Shown: positions 45,029-53,554 of the stretch, piece by piece
How the letters are laid out: each line of letters opens with the position of its first letter
Position numbering within the stretch: position 1 is the stretch's first letter
Source of the DNA: JBJHBP01 sp050485685
GTDB lineage: Bacteria; Pseudomonadota; Gammaproteobacteria; Steroidobacterales; Rariloculaceae
Assembly (NCBI GenBank): GCA_050485685.1
Contig: JBJHBW010000004.1
Coordinates: 1 to 64,000 of the forward strand
Direction of reading: 5' to 3'
Length of the DNA stretch: 64,000 nucleotides
The notes under the pieces: generated by a model
Database searches by the model: none
Told to the model about the DNA's origin: nothing
Seen by the model: only the letters and a program-made list of their open reading frames with translations
Position numbers and translations under genes: made by a program

Positions 45029-46111
45029 CTAACGCCCTGCTCCGCCAGGACCGCCGGCTCCACCGGGACCTCCGGGACGGGGGCCGCCCGGGCCACCAGC
45101 ACCACCTCCGGGCGGTCCACCTGCACCGGTGTCGGCCGGATTCGAACCCGGATGGTTGTCGGTTTCAGGCAGCGGCGCGCCAAAGTTCGTCGTGACGGGC
45201 TCTCCGCTGAGCTCCTGATACGCGACATTCACGTTCATGTGCGCGCGCGCCAGCGGCGTGTTGCCGTACTCCAGGCCCTCCAGCAGGCTGGTGCCGAGCA
45301 GCGGTGCGAATTCCGGCACGCGCTGCAGCGCGGCCACGGCGGTGCCCGGTGCATCGCCACGCTCAAATGCAGCGGTCGCCTCGGTGAGCAGTGCGCGGTT
45401 GAAGCGTGTGAACGTCAGATAGCCTTCCCAGGTGTTGATGTCGCCGTGTCCCTCGATGACGCGGGTCACGCCCTGCAGGGTGTCGGCTGCGCGCTCCAGC
45501 GCATCGGGCAGTGCCAGCATGCTGCCGCCGTTACCCGGATCGATCAGCGGCGACATGTACCAGGCCATGACGTCGCCGAGAAACAGCGTGTTCACGGCCG
45601 GGAACACCAGAAACGCATCGCCGTCGGTATGCGCGGCACCGAAGTAATACAGCTCGATGCGCTCGTCCCCCTCGCCCACCGTCATGCGATCGGAGAACGT
45701 GGTGTCCGGCGCGGTGCCGGGCGGGTAGGTACGGTTCTGTTCCACCCAGTGCGCGGTCTGCTCGTGGGCGATGATCTCCACGTTCGGGAACTGCTCGCGG
45801 AAGAACGCGTTGCTGCCGACGTGATCGGGATGACCATGGCTGTTGATGATCTTGGTGATCGGCAGATCGGTAATCGCCCTCACCTGCTCGAGGATGGCCG
45901 GGCCATCGCCAGGCATTTTTGTATCGACCAGGACCACGTCGTTCTGTCGCAGCCACACCAGCGTGTTGCCACCACCGCCCCAGATCCGGTAGAGATTGGC
46001 TTCGATGTGCTCGATCTCAGCCGGTGGCGGTAAAGGAGAACGCTGGGCGGACGCCGGCGCTACGGCCAGCGTGAACAGCAGCAGGGCTGCAAGAAAAGCT
46101 ATCGGCCTCAT
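45029..46111 (-). CDS. Secreted MBL-fold metallo-hydrolase
   Basis: 360 aa. Signal peptide (MRPIAFLAALLLFTLAVAPASA) then a metallo-beta-lactamase fold: metal-binding box IINSHGHPDHVGSNAFF, later His in YYFGAAHTDGDAFLV and VIEGHGDINTW. Zinc-dependent hydrolysis is expected; the substrate is unknown. The C-terminus is a 45-residue Gly/Pro tail of repeated GGPGG units. The ATG at 46111 has GAGAGG upstream. Divergent from the NlpE/META lipoprotein. Confidence 0.87.
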   Translation of the reverse strand: MRPIAFLAALLLFTLAVAPASAQRSPLPPPAEIEHIEANLYRIWGGGGNTLVWLRQNDVVLVDTKMPGDGPAILEQVRAITDLPITKIINSHGHPDHVGSNAFFREQFPNVEIIAHEQTAHWVEQNRTYPPGTAPDTTFSDRMTVGEGDERIELYYFGAAHTDGDAFLVFPAVNTLFLGDVMAWYMSPLIDPGNGGSMLALPDALERAADTLQGVTRVIEGHGDINTWEGYLTFTRFNRALLTEATAAFERGDAPGTAVAALQRVPEFAPLLGTSLLEGLEYGNTPLARAHMNVNVAYQELSGEPVTTNFGAPLPETDNHPGSNPADTGAGGPPGGGAGGPGGPRPGGPGGAGGPGGAGR

Positions 46112-46281
46112 GATGACCTCTCGGATTGGATTTATTGGCATGGCCCCCGGCTGATACCGACGCCGTCAGTTCATCGAACGCGACACAGGCCTCGTGGTCT
46201 GAAGCCTATGCGACCAGCAATGCGGGCGGCAAGCTACATTCGATTGCAGTCTATCCAAGGAATCCTCAAGGAAAACCCGCC

Positions 46282-47136
46282 ATGAAAGTGAACATGAACC
46301 GCAGCACCATCATTGAAGCCGCGTGGCTGCCAGTGACAGCCCTGCTGCTAGTGAGCGGCTGCGCGACACCGGGCGCGGACAGCACGCAGCTACCGCCGGC
46401 GCCACAGCCCGCGCAGACGGAGGCGGGCGCGTCAGCAGAATTACCCTACAACCCCGATCCCGCGCACAACGCCCGCAACGCGCTGGACTGGGCCGGCATC
46501 TACCACGGGGTGCTGCCATGCGCGGACTGTCCGGGCATCGATACCGTTGTGACGCTGACCATGGACGGCACCTTCCGCCTTCAGACGCGCTATGTCGACC
46601 GCGATGAGCGGGTTTTCGAGGAGCGCGGGGAGTTCACGTGGAACGATGCCGGCAACACCGTGACCCTGCCGGGCGCTCAGGGACGATCGTTCTTCGTAGG
46701 CGAGAACCACCTCGTGCAGCTGGCGCAGGACGGTTCGCGCATTACTGGAGAACTCGCGGATAACTATCTGCTCAGACAGCGCTTCGCCACCCTGACCGAA
46801 ACTCAATGGCGTCTCGTGGAACTGAATGGACGCGCCATACCTACACTGGACCGGGCGCCCGACATGTCCGTGACTGCGGACGGCAAGACGGTTCAGGGCC
46901 TTGGCGGCTGTAACCGATATACCGGCGCCGTGGAGATCGACGAAGCGACATGGCGGATACGGTTCGGCAACATCGCCGCAACCATGATGATGTGTGAGCA
47001 CGGCAGTGATGTGGAAAGCGAGTTTTTCGAGGTGCTGGGCCGCGTCGACAACTACTCGCTGAGCGGCGGCCTGCTGACACTCAACCGGGCGCGCATGGCG
47101 CCGCTGGCGCGGTTTGAGGCGGTGTTCGAGGACTGA
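46282..47136 (+). CDS. Lipoprotein with NlpE-like and META domains
   Basis: 284 aa. Lipobox LLLVSGCATPG near residue 24. An NlpE-type N-terminal domain (about 70-165): WAGIYHGVLPCADCPGIDT with the CxxC found in NlpE, then GTFRLQTRYVD. A META/HslJ domain follows (about 175-280): TQWRLVELNGRAIP, GLGGCNRYTGAVEI, ATMMMCEHGSDVESEFFEVL. Both domains occur in envelope-stress lipoproteins. The fused order is seen in other proteobacteria. Start chosen at 46282 (GGA upstream), since the 52 residues before it do not look coding. Confidence 0.85.
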   Translation: MKVNMNRSTIIEAAWLPVTALLLVSGCATPGADSTQLPPAPQPAQTEAGASAELPYNPDPAHNARNALDWAGIYHGVLPCADCPGIDTVVTLTMDGTFRLQTRYVDRDERVFEERGEFTWNDAGNTVTLPGAQGRSFFVGENHLVQLAQDGSRITGELADNYLLRQRFATLTETQWRLVELNGRAIPTLDRAPDMSVTADGKTVQGLGGCNRYTGAVEIDEATWRIRFGNIAATMMMCEHGSDVESEFFEVLGRVDNYSLSGGLLTLNRARMAPLARFEAVFED

Positions 47137-47166
47137 GGCTGTGCCCGGAACAGACCGGACAGGAAA

Positions 47167-47242
47167 TGGCGTCCCCACGGGGATTCGAACCCCGGTTGCC
47201 GCCGTGAAAGGGCGGTGTCCTAGGCCTCTAGACGATGGGGAC
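47167..47242 (-). tRNA. tRNA-Glu (TTC)
   Basis: Full cloverleaf on the minus strand: acceptor GTCCCCA, anticodon loop CTTTCAC in stem CCGCC/GGCGG, T-arm GGTTCGAATCC, encoded CCA 3' end. 76 nt. It sits near gltX, the cognate synthetase. Confidence 0.97.
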
Positions 47243-47326
47243 GCTGAGTACTTTCCTGCGCCGCGCCGCTGATGGCGTGGCACGGGGCCGCATTATATAG
47301 AAGTGTTGCGGCAATGTGTTGGGAAG

Positions 47327-47402
<76 letters not shown>

Positions 47403-47564
47403 ACTGTCCGGGCGGCAAGTTTAGGTAGCCGCAGAAGGGTGGTCAAGCGAACCCGCCCGCCGCGCCGTGAAAATGCACTCGAAGACACGTAATATTTCTG
47501 TTCCGGGAGCCAGCTCGGCACCCTACCCTTGCTGCCGGGATCGCACAGCGCACGGGACTGACTG

Positions 47565-47972
47565 ATGGCCGCCGTGGAGGAGACAGTGGAAGCACGGGTC
47601 GCTCGTCTGGAGTCGGACGTTTCGCATATTCGATCGGATGTATCGGAAATTCGTGTCGATCTGCGCGGGCTGCGAGACAGACTGGATGCTATGCAGACAG
47701 GCTGGATCAGCCGTAGCGAAGCGTTGGAAAAGTCGCTCGGCGAGCGGATCGACGCTCAGGGCAGGGCGCTGAGCGAACGCATCGTAACGCTGGACAAGTC
47801 GCTCAACGAACGCATCGACGGCGTCAGTTCGTCGCTGATCGACCGAATGCATGCGATGGACATCCGGTTGTCCAGCCAGATTGCGTCGGCAAAAATCTGG
47901 GCGCTGGTGCTTTACGTGGCGCTGGCCGCGACGATCATGGGCACGATGTCGCGCGGGTTCGGCTGGATCTGA
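47565..47972 (+). CDS. Small coiled-coil protein with C-terminal membrane anchor
   Basis: 135 aa. Residues about 5-105 have heptad repeats (ARVARLESDVSHIRSDVSEI and LNERIDGVSSSLIDRM), a long coiled coil. The last 25 residues are one hydrophobic helix (IWALVLYVALAATIMGTM). It resembles small membrane-anchored coiled-coil proteins of unknown function. No strong ribosome-binding sequence is visible. Convergent with the antitoxin gene downstream. Confidence 0.6.
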   Translation: MAAVEETVEARVARLESDVSHIRSDVSEIRVDLRGLRDRLDAMQTGWISRSEALEKSLGERIDAQGRALSERIVTLDKSLNERIDGVSSSLIDRMHAMDIRLSSQIASAKIWALVLYVALAATIMGTMSRGFGWI

Positions 47973-48010
47973 AACGACATCCGGGGACGCGGTCGTATGC
48001 GGGTCACGTC

Positions 48011-48259
48011 TCAGCCTTCGCCGCTATGGCGAGTGTCCCGTTCTGCACAGATGGCTTCGGCGGCAGTAGGCGCAAGACGTTTTGTCGGTGTGGAACGAAT
48101 GCGCTCGAGCACATCCGCCCGCGTCGCACGTTCGAGAGACTTGCGCAATTCACGCCCAATGAAATCGGATATAGACATACCCTCCAGGGCCGCACGCGCT
48201 TTCAGGCGACGATGGAACTCGGACGGTACGTTACGTAGCTGGATATTGGCCGTCGACAT
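48011..48259 (-). CDS. FitA/VapB-type ribbon-helix-helix antitoxin, without toxin
   Basis: 82 aa. The N-terminus ANIQLRNVPSEFHRRLKARAA followed by GMSISDFIGRELRKSL is an Arc/FitA-type ribbon-helix-helix DNA-binding region, and the tail LAPTAAEAICAERDTRH fits the FitA toxin-binding end. In type II modules a PIN toxin gene follows; here the minus-strand sequence past 48011 shows no PIN gene, since the next 40 bp run into the opposite gene at 47972. It is an orphan antitoxin or a relic. Confidence 0.75.
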   Translation of the reverse strand: MSTANIQLRNVPSEFHRRLKARAALEGMSISDFIGRELRKSLERATRADVLERIRSTPTKRLAPTAAEAICAERDTRHSGEG

Positions 48260-48272
48260 GAGAAAATCATAT

Positions 48273-48293
48273 TTTCATGCAGATTTCATGAAA
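48273..48293. promoter_or_regulatory. Candidate autoregulatory operator of the antitoxin gene
   Basis: TTTCATG occurs twice, at 48273-48279 and 48284-48290, offset by 11 bp (one helical turn), the second inside the palindrome TTTCATGAAA (48284-48293). It lies 14-34 bp before the start codon. Ribbon-helix-helix antitoxins often bind such phased sites. Inference only. Confidence 0.4.
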
Positions 48294-48375
48294 AAAGAAT
48301 CAGGGATCCGCTGCCTGACCAGCAAGGCGTCTGGAAACAAATACAGCCGGCTGCTGCGTTAATCGGCTGAGTCGA

Positions 48376-49812
48376 TCAGTTCTGCGTATCAGCCTGTGTC
48401 GGGATGTACGCCACGGCCCGCCCGATACGCGCCAGCGCGCGCGCTCTCCCGACCAGCACCAGCGTCATGCCGATGCCGGGTGAGGCGGCCTGCCCTGTCA
48501 GCGCCACGCGCAGTGGCTGGGCGACCTTGCCGAGTTTCAGGTCCAGAGACTCGGCCACCTGCTGCACGACGGGTTCAAGCGCCTCTTCGGTCCATTCCGG
48601 CGCATCGCGCAAAGCGATGGCCAGAGCTTCGAGCACCGGCAGCGCGGCCTCCTTCAGGTGCGCTTTCGCCGACTTCTCGTCGAACGCCTCATACTCCTCG
48701 TAATAGCAATGCGCCCGCTCTGCCATCTCCAGCAGCGTCTGACTTCGTGCACGCAGCGCTTCCACGGTCAGCTCCAGCGGCGGACCGTTGGCGGGGTCGA
48801 GGCCCTGGCTCGTCAGCTGCTCGCTGAGCAGGGGCGCAAGCGCCTCTGCCGGCGCATTCTGAATGTGCTGCTGGTTCACCCACAGGAATTTCTGCGGATC
48901 GAACATCGATGCCGAACGGCTCACGTGCTCGAGATCGAACAGTTCGATCATCTGCTCGCGCGTGAAAATCTCCTGATCGCCGTGCGACCAGCCAAGGCGC
49001 AACAGGTAATTCAGGACTGCGTCCGGCAGGTAGCCCATGTCGCGGTACTCGAGAATGTTCACCGCGCCGTGGCGCTTGGAGAGTTTCGCGCCGTCGGGGC
49101 CATGGATCATGGGCAGGTGCGCGAACATGGGCGGCTTAACGCCCAGCGCATGAAAAAGATTGACCTGCCGCGGGGTGTTGTTCATGTGATCGTCACCGCG
49201 GATCACATGCGTGATGCCCATGTCCGCATCATCGACCACGACCACGAAATTGTAGGTGGGGGTGCCGTCTGAGCGGGCGATGATCAGGTCATCGAGCTCG
49301 GCATTGTCGAACACAATGCGGCCCTTGACCTGATCGTCGATGACGACGTGGCCTTGCTGCGGGTTCATGAAGCGCACCACGGGCGAGATGCCGCTGGCGC
49401 GCTTCTGGGCGATGGCGCTCTCGTCCAGCCCGCCCCGGCAGCGACCGTCATAGCGAGGCTTTTCGCCCTTCGCCTGCATATCCGCGCGCATCGCGTCCAG
49501 CTCCTCGCGTGTGCAGTAGCAGTGATACGCATTGCCCTCTGCGAGCAGCTGGTCCAGCACCTCGCGATAGCGGTCGAAACGCTGCGTCTGGTAGGTCGGC
49601 GGCTCGTCCGGATCCAGCCCCAGCCATTTCATGGAATCCAGGATCGCGTCTATGGCCGGCTGCGTGGAGCGCTCACGGTCTGTGTCCTCGATGCGCAGCA
49701 CGAAACGACCGCCGTGACGGCGGGCGTAGAGCCAGGCGTAGAGCGCGGTGCGGACGCTGCCGATGTGGAGGTAGCCGGTGGGGCTGGGGGCGAAGCGGGT
49801 GGTGGGGGTCAT
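48376..49812 (-). CDS. gltX: Glutamate-tRNA ligase
   Basis: Class I aminoacyl-tRNA synthetase for Glu. 478 aa. HIGH-type motif in RFAPSPTGYLHIGSVRTALY, KMSKS-type KLSKRHGAVN (near residue 245), and FVLRIEDTDRERS. The anticodon-binding helical part fills the C-terminal half. The ATG at 49812 starts MTPTTRFAPSPTGYLHIG. The zinc-type Cys cluster seen in some bacteria appears as HCYCTREEL and GRCRGG. Same strand as the downstream tRNA genes. Confidence 0.96.
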   Translation of the reverse strand: MTPTTRFAPSPTGYLHIGSVRTALYAWLYARRHGGRFVLRIEDTDRERSTQPAIDAILDSMKWLGLDPDEPPTYQTQRFDRYREVLDQLLAEGNAYHCYCTREELDAMRADMQAKGEKPRYDGRCRGGLDESAIAQKRASGISPVVRFMNPQQGHVVIDDQVKGRIVFDNAELDDLIIARSDGTPTYNFVVVVDDADMGITHVIRGDDHMNNTPRQVNLFHALGVKPPMFAHLPMIHGPDGAKLSKRHGAVNILEYRDMGYLPDAVLNYLLRLGWSHGDQEIFTREQMIELFDLEHVSRSASMFDPQKFLWVNQQHIQNAPAEALAPLLSEQLTSQGLDPANGPPLELTVEALRARSQTLLEMAERAHCYYEEYEAFDEKSAKAHLKEAALPVLEALAIALRDAPEWTEEALEPVVQQVAESLDLKLGKVAQPLRVALTGQAASPGIGMTLVLVGRARALARIGRAVAYIPTQADTQN

Positions 49813-50349
49813 AAGCTCGCAGATAAAGGTCTCGGGCGCCTGTCTAGTCTAGCAGGCCGATCAAAACGCGCGAAAAAAGCACTCAGAACCATGCCCGTAC
49901 CCGTCTCAGTCCGCTGTCATCTGCCCATCATCGAAGCATCGACGTCCGTCTCACCCTATCCCGGATTCTCCAGAACATGGTTTCAGATGCGGATGAGGTT
50001 GATTGGGAGACCAACGAATCAGTTGGACAACAGGCTGCATCCAACTGGTGAAAGCGGAAGAAACTTTAGAATCCGGTTCTGCGCAGAAAGGTCACTGAAC
50101 GATTTTTCTTGGTGAATGCAGGCACCGCGCAGCGTGCCTCGCCAATTTTCGCTCGCAATGAATGGCGAGAATCTGACCTTTCCTGTCCTTTTCGAACGAA
50201 ATCGAACGAGGGTTTCTAAACGGTCTGCGACAAGTGAGTCTGGGAAGGGGCAAAAGCTGCCGCCGAGGGCTCTAACCCTCGGCGGCGCTTACGCTTTGCA
50301 GATCACGCTCTGAATACTAACCTTCGCGCAGCTACGGTCGTATTCCGAA
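49813..50349. other. 537-bp intergenic region upstream of gltX
   Basis: No convincing gene. It contains the terminator hairpin at 50259-50286. The remainder is visibly less GC-rich than the flanks and has only a short stem (CCAAC/GTTGG near 50013-50028). Nothing else recognised. Confidence 0.5.
50259..50286 (-). terminator. Terminator of the PEP-CTERM gene
   Basis: GCCGCCGAGGG and CCCTCGGCGGC form a perfect 11-bp stem with a 6-nt loop. On the minus strand it is followed by AGCTTTTG, a short T-run. It lies 64 bp past the stop codon of the PEP-CTERM gene. Confidence 0.7.
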
Positions 50350-50931
50350 TTACGCTGAAGCGACGGGCGCCATTCGGCGACGCCGCATCAATGCCAACGC
50401 GAGCAGGCCAAGCCCGAGAAGGCCAATTGCACCAGGTTCCGACACGGGCACTCTGTAGAGGTTGACGTGCGAGAGCCCACCGCCCCTGTTGAACACGTTC
50501 ACGAAGTCCCACGAGCCGCTGGTGACGCCATCAACCAGCTCGAACACGAACCACATATCCGGCTGGTTGCCCGTTCCGAACTGAAAGCCAATGGCGCCGA
50601 CAGAAGCTGCGTCCCAGAACGATGCGTCGAGACTGAAAGTGCCCGTCGTGCCATCTTGCGTGTACTGGATGTTGAAAGGGTTGTCGCCGTCGGACTTGCT
50701 GACGGTAACGTATCCCGTGCCTGCAGCACTGGTCAGAAACTGGTCATTGTCGGGATTGCCGGTCAGGTAAGGGTTATCCGCCCCTGCGCCAAGACACGCG
50801 GACACAAGACTGTCATCTATCAGCATGTGATTACGGTCTTCGCTTTCGCAGAGGATAGGGGCCGCTAACGCGGCTGATCCTGCCAGCGCAAGTGCCAGAC
50901 CGAAAGACATTGTGTATCTGTTTTTCATCAA
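50350..50931 (-). CDS. PEP-CTERM sorting-signal protein
   Basis: 193 aa exported protein. N-terminal signal peptide (SFGLALALAGSAALAAP), a beta-rich mature region of unknown function with two Cys (ILCESEDRN and SACLGAGADN), and a C-terminal tripartite PEP-CTERM tag: VSEPGAIGLLGLGLLALALM followed by RRRRMAP. Such tags are cleaved by an exosortase (EpsH family) and the protein is linked to exopolysaccharide or surface. No exosortase gene is in the window. A sigma54-type promoter lies upstream, matching regulation by PrsR. Confidence 0.9.
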   Translation of the reverse strand: MMKNRYTMSFGLALALAGSAALAAPILCESEDRNHMLIDDSLVSACLGAGADNPYLTGNPDNDQFLTSAAGTGYVTVSKSDGDNPFNIQYTQDGTTGTFSLDASFWDAASVGAIGFQFGTGNQPDMWFVFELVDGVTSGSWDFVNVFNRGGGLSHVNLYRVPVSEPGAIGLLGLGLLALALMRRRRMAPVASA

Positions 50932-50961
50932 GGTAACTCCATCACCGATGTCCTGTATAAA

Positions 50962-50976
50962 GCAAACACTATGCCA
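50962..50976 (-). promoter_or_regulatory. Sigma54-type promoter of the PEP-CTERM gene
   Basis: On the minus strand: TGGCAT (50976-50971), five bases, TTGC (50965-50962). The -24 GG and -12 GC are correctly spaced by 10 nt. It lies about 31 bp before the start codon. This is the promoter type expected for PrsR-dependent PEP-CTERM genes. Confidence 0.75.
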
Positions 50977-51390
50977 ACAAATGATTTTCTATTATTTTCA
51001 ATCGATTAGAACACACTCGCGGATCGTGATCAGGCTAAACTGATAAGAAAATCGACACCTCGGCGGCTGGCGTCATCCACCCGCGGATGACAAACGCTCA
51101 CCTGAGCCGTTCCCGCCCTCCGCAGCGATGGAAGCTCCCTTGAGCCTTCGCTGAATCCCTCCCGTTGAGAAGGATTGTTTCCGCCGCGCAGCTTCGGCTA
51201 TGCTGATTATGTAGTAATGGACTCGCTCCATTACGAAGATCAGCTATCCCCATATTGAGTCACGCGATCGAGCCACGAGGGATCGTTTCCGGTTTGCAGC
51301 TGTTGCTAATCGCGAAGTCCCGGCCTCCTGTCTCCGCCCGCGTAAGAAGTTCGCCCGGCCGAAGGCGCTGCATGCAAAACAACAACTTAT

Positions 51391-51420
51391 AAGGTCGCAA
51401 CCTTGCGAAAGCGGAGTCGC
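51391..51420 (+). promoter_or_regulatory. Paired hairpins masking the ribosome-binding site
   Basis: AAGGT-CGCA-ACCTT (51391-51404) is a perfect 5-bp stem, followed immediately by GCGA-AAGCGGAG-TCGC (51405-51420), whose loop contains the GGAG ribosome-binding site 9 bp before the ATG. It could control translation. I do not recognise a riboswitch class. Confidence 0.4.
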
Positions 51421-51425
51421 CCTAC

Positions 51426-52088
51426 ATGAAAGCCAGAAGATCCGCTTTTGCCGCGGGCCTGCTCGCCACTCTGCTCGTTCTTATCAGCTGCGGTGGCGAC
51501 GACGACTCAGGCAGCGGAACACAGCCTCGACCTCTGGCAGGCAACAGCTCGCTCACGATCAGTGGCACGCCTCCGCAGTCTGTTACGGCCGGGCAACCCT
51601 ATCAGTTCCAGGCGACCGCCGGGAATGTCAACGGAGAAAGTCTGACGTTCTCGATTTCCGGCCGCCCGGACTGGGCCAGGTTCAACACCAGCAACGGCCG
51701 CCTTTCCGGCACGCCGACACCCGGCGACGTCGGCACCTACACCAACATCCGAATTTCAGTCAGCGATGGCCAGGCCAGTGCGCAGTTGCCGGCATTCAGC
51801 ATCAACGTACTCGCCGCAGGCGCGGCTTCTGGCAGCGCACTCCTGACCTGGACACCTCCGACGCAACGAACCGACGGCAGCGCACTTACGGACCTGGCCG
51901 GTTACCGGGTGTACTATGGCGCCGCATCGGGCAACTATTCGCAAACCGCCACCATCGGCGCCGGTATTGCGAGCTATCTCGTGGAGTCACTCGTCCCTGG
52001 ACGCTGGTACTTCGCAGTGTCCGCATTCGACAGTGCCGGCCGGGAGAGCGCGCTTTCGGCCGAAGTGTCGAAACTGATTTCGCCCTGA
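51426..52088 (+). CDS. Lipoprotein with Ig-like and fibronectin-type domains
   Basis: 220 aa. Lipobox ATLLVLISCGGDDDSG near residue 22, then a putative-Ig domain (SVTAGQPYQFQATAGNVNG, LSGTPTPGDVGTYTNIRISV; about 48-128) and a fibronectin III-like domain (about 137-215; GSALLTWTPPTQRTDGSA, LAGYRVYYGAASGNYSQT). Outer-membrane or surface-attached beta-sandwich protein, perhaps adhesive; function unknown. Its last 115 bp are antisense to the end of hldE. Confidence 0.85.
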   Translation: MKARRSAFAAGLLATLLVLISCGGDDDSGSGTQPRPLAGNSSLTISGTPPQSVTAGQPYQFQATAGNVNGESLTFSISGRPDWARFNTSNGRLSGTPTPGDVGTYTNIRISVSDGQASAQLPAFSINVLAAGAASGSALLTWTPPTQRTDGSALTDLAGYRVYYGAASGNYSQTATIGAGIASYLVESLVPGRWYFAVSAFDSAGRESALSAEVSKLISP

Positions 52089-53554
52089 CGGCGAATTCGG
52101 TCAACGATCGCACTGGTCGATCGAGCGTCAAGCAGAGGCACCAGCTCGACTCGTCCACCATCCGCTTCCACGATCTCACGGCCGACTACGCTCGTGAGTT
52201 CATAGTCCATGCCCTTCGCAAGCACGTGCGGTCGCACCGCCCGTAAAGTCTCGAGCGGCGTGTCTTCGTCAAAGATAGTCACAGCGTCAACACATTCCAG
52301 CGCGGCAAGCAGTACCGCCCGATCGCTGGCGGGTACGATGGGCCGGTCTTCGCCCTTCAGGCGACGCACTGAGTCGTCGCTGTTAATCGCCAGAACGAGG
52401 ACATCGCCGAGCTCAGCAGCCCCGTTCAGCAACGAAATATGCCCGGCATGCAGCAGATCGAAGCAACCATTGGTGAAGACGATAGACTTGCCATCCGCTC
52501 GCCACGATGCGGCGCGCGCTGCCAGTTCTTCCCTGCCCAGCACCTTTCTGACGGACACATCGCCCAACGCAGCCGCGATTTCGGCCGGCTCAATGGCCAC
52601 GGCACCGACCCTTGCAACCGCAAGGCCTGCAGCCACGTTCGCGATCTCCATGGCCTCGTCGACCGCAGCCCCGGCCGCCAGGGAAGATGCGAGAACGGCT
52701 ACCACTGTGTCGCCCGCACCTGTTACGTCGGCGACTGCACGACGCACCGCGGGGATGTGGTGAAAGCTACCGTCCGCATGCACGTGCATCATTCCCCGAT
52801 CGCTCAAAGTCACAAGCATGCCGTCGAGCTGAGCGGACTCGATGAAACGACGGGCAGCCATACTGATCGCCGTCAGGTCGTCGGGATCGAGACGCTCTCC
52901 TACAGAGCGCGAAAGCTCTGTCAGGTTCGGCGTAAGTAATGTGGCGCCCCGGTACGCGTTCAGATCGGCGCGTTTCGGATCGACGAGAACCGGCCTGCGA
53001 TGCTCACGAGCAAGACTGATCAGCCGGTGGATGCACGGGTCCGTCAGCACACCCTTGGCGTAGTCACTGAGCACCAGAGCATCGGGTGCACCTCTTGAAG
53101 CCAGACGCTCGCAGATCTCTCCCAGCTCGCGCTGCCCGCACGCGATACTGTCTTCCCAATCCAGTCGCACCAGCTGCTGTCCATGCCCGAGCACACGGAG
53201 CTTGCGCGTAGTACGACGCAAGCGGTGCCGCACCAAAGCGCGCGTGTCGATACCCGCGCGTTCGCATTCGGACACGATGCGCGCGCCCGACTCATCGTCA
53301 CCGATCACACCCCCAAGGACGACTCGCGCACCCAGGGCTGCAGCCTGACGCGCCACGTTGGCAGCACCGCCGAGGCGAAAATCGACCGCGTCCACACGCA
53401 CGACCTGCACAGGTGCCTCCGGCGAGATACGCTCAACCGCACCCTCCACGTATTCGTCCAGCATCACATCACCGACGACCCAGACCTCCCGCCCTCGCAG
53501 ATTCGCCACGAGATCGCGAAGCCGCGAGTGCTTCGAGGACCTGCCCTCACTCAT
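51974..53554 (-). CDS. hldE: Bifunctional heptose kinase/adenylyltransferase HldE
   Basis: Makes ADP-D-glycero-D-manno-heptose precursors for LPS core. 526 aa. The PfkB/ribokinase-type kinase part (about 1-340) has RISPEAPVQVVRVDAVDFRL, GGAANVARQAAALGA and DVTGAGDTVVAVL; the nucleotidyltransferase part has FTNGCFDLLHAGHISLL (HxGH) and STSAIVDRIRR. The family normally ends about here; an extra C-terminal tail of about 30 residues reads antisense into the opposite lipoprotein gene. ATG at 53554 overlaps the gmhA end by 8 bp. Confidence 0.95.
   Translation of the reverse strand: MSEGRSSKHSRLRDLVANLRGREVWVVGDVMLDEYVEGAVERISPEAPVQVVRVDAVDFRLGGAANVARQAAALGARVVLGGVIGDDESGARIVSECERAGIDTRALVRHRLRRTTRKLRVLGHGQQLVRLDWEDSIACGQRELGEICERLASRGAPDALVLSDYAKGVLTDPCIHRLISLAREHRRPVLVDPKRADLNAYRGATLLTPNLTELSRSVGERLDPDDLTAISMAARRFIESAQLDGMLVTLSDRGMMHVHADGSFHHIPAVRRAVADVTGAGDTVVAVLASSLAAGAAVDEAMEIANVAAGLAVARVGAVAIEPAEIAAALGDVSVRKVLGREELAARAASWRADGKSIVFTNGCFDLLHAGHISLLNGAAELGDVLVLAINSDDSVRRLKGEDRPIVPASDRAVLLAALECVDAVTIFDEDTPLETLRAVRPHVLAKGMDYELTSVVGREIVEADGGRVELVPLLDARSTSAIVDRIRRQGEISFDTSAESALSRPALSNADTAKYQRPGTSDSTR

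Larger units (their letters stand above)
50932..51425. other. 494-bp intergenic region between divergent PEP-CTERM and Ig-lipoprotein genes
   Basis: Contains the sigma54-type promoter of the PEP-CTERM gene (50962-50976), a perfect 8-bp hairpin GTAATGGA/TCCATTAC (51214-51221, 51227-51234) and two adjacent short hairpins just before the lipoprotein start (51391-51420). No gene is apparent. Confidence 0.6.

Noticed and set aside
47973..48010. PIN toxin gene partner for the antitoxin
   Set aside because: The 38 bp available and the opposing gene beyond do not encode a PIN domain on the minus strand.
51300..51425. Cyclic di-GMP riboswitch upstream of the Ig/FnIII lipoprotein
   Set aside because: GCGAAAGC-like sequence caught the eye but the conserved core segments and tetraloop-receptor pair of the GEMM-I class are missing.
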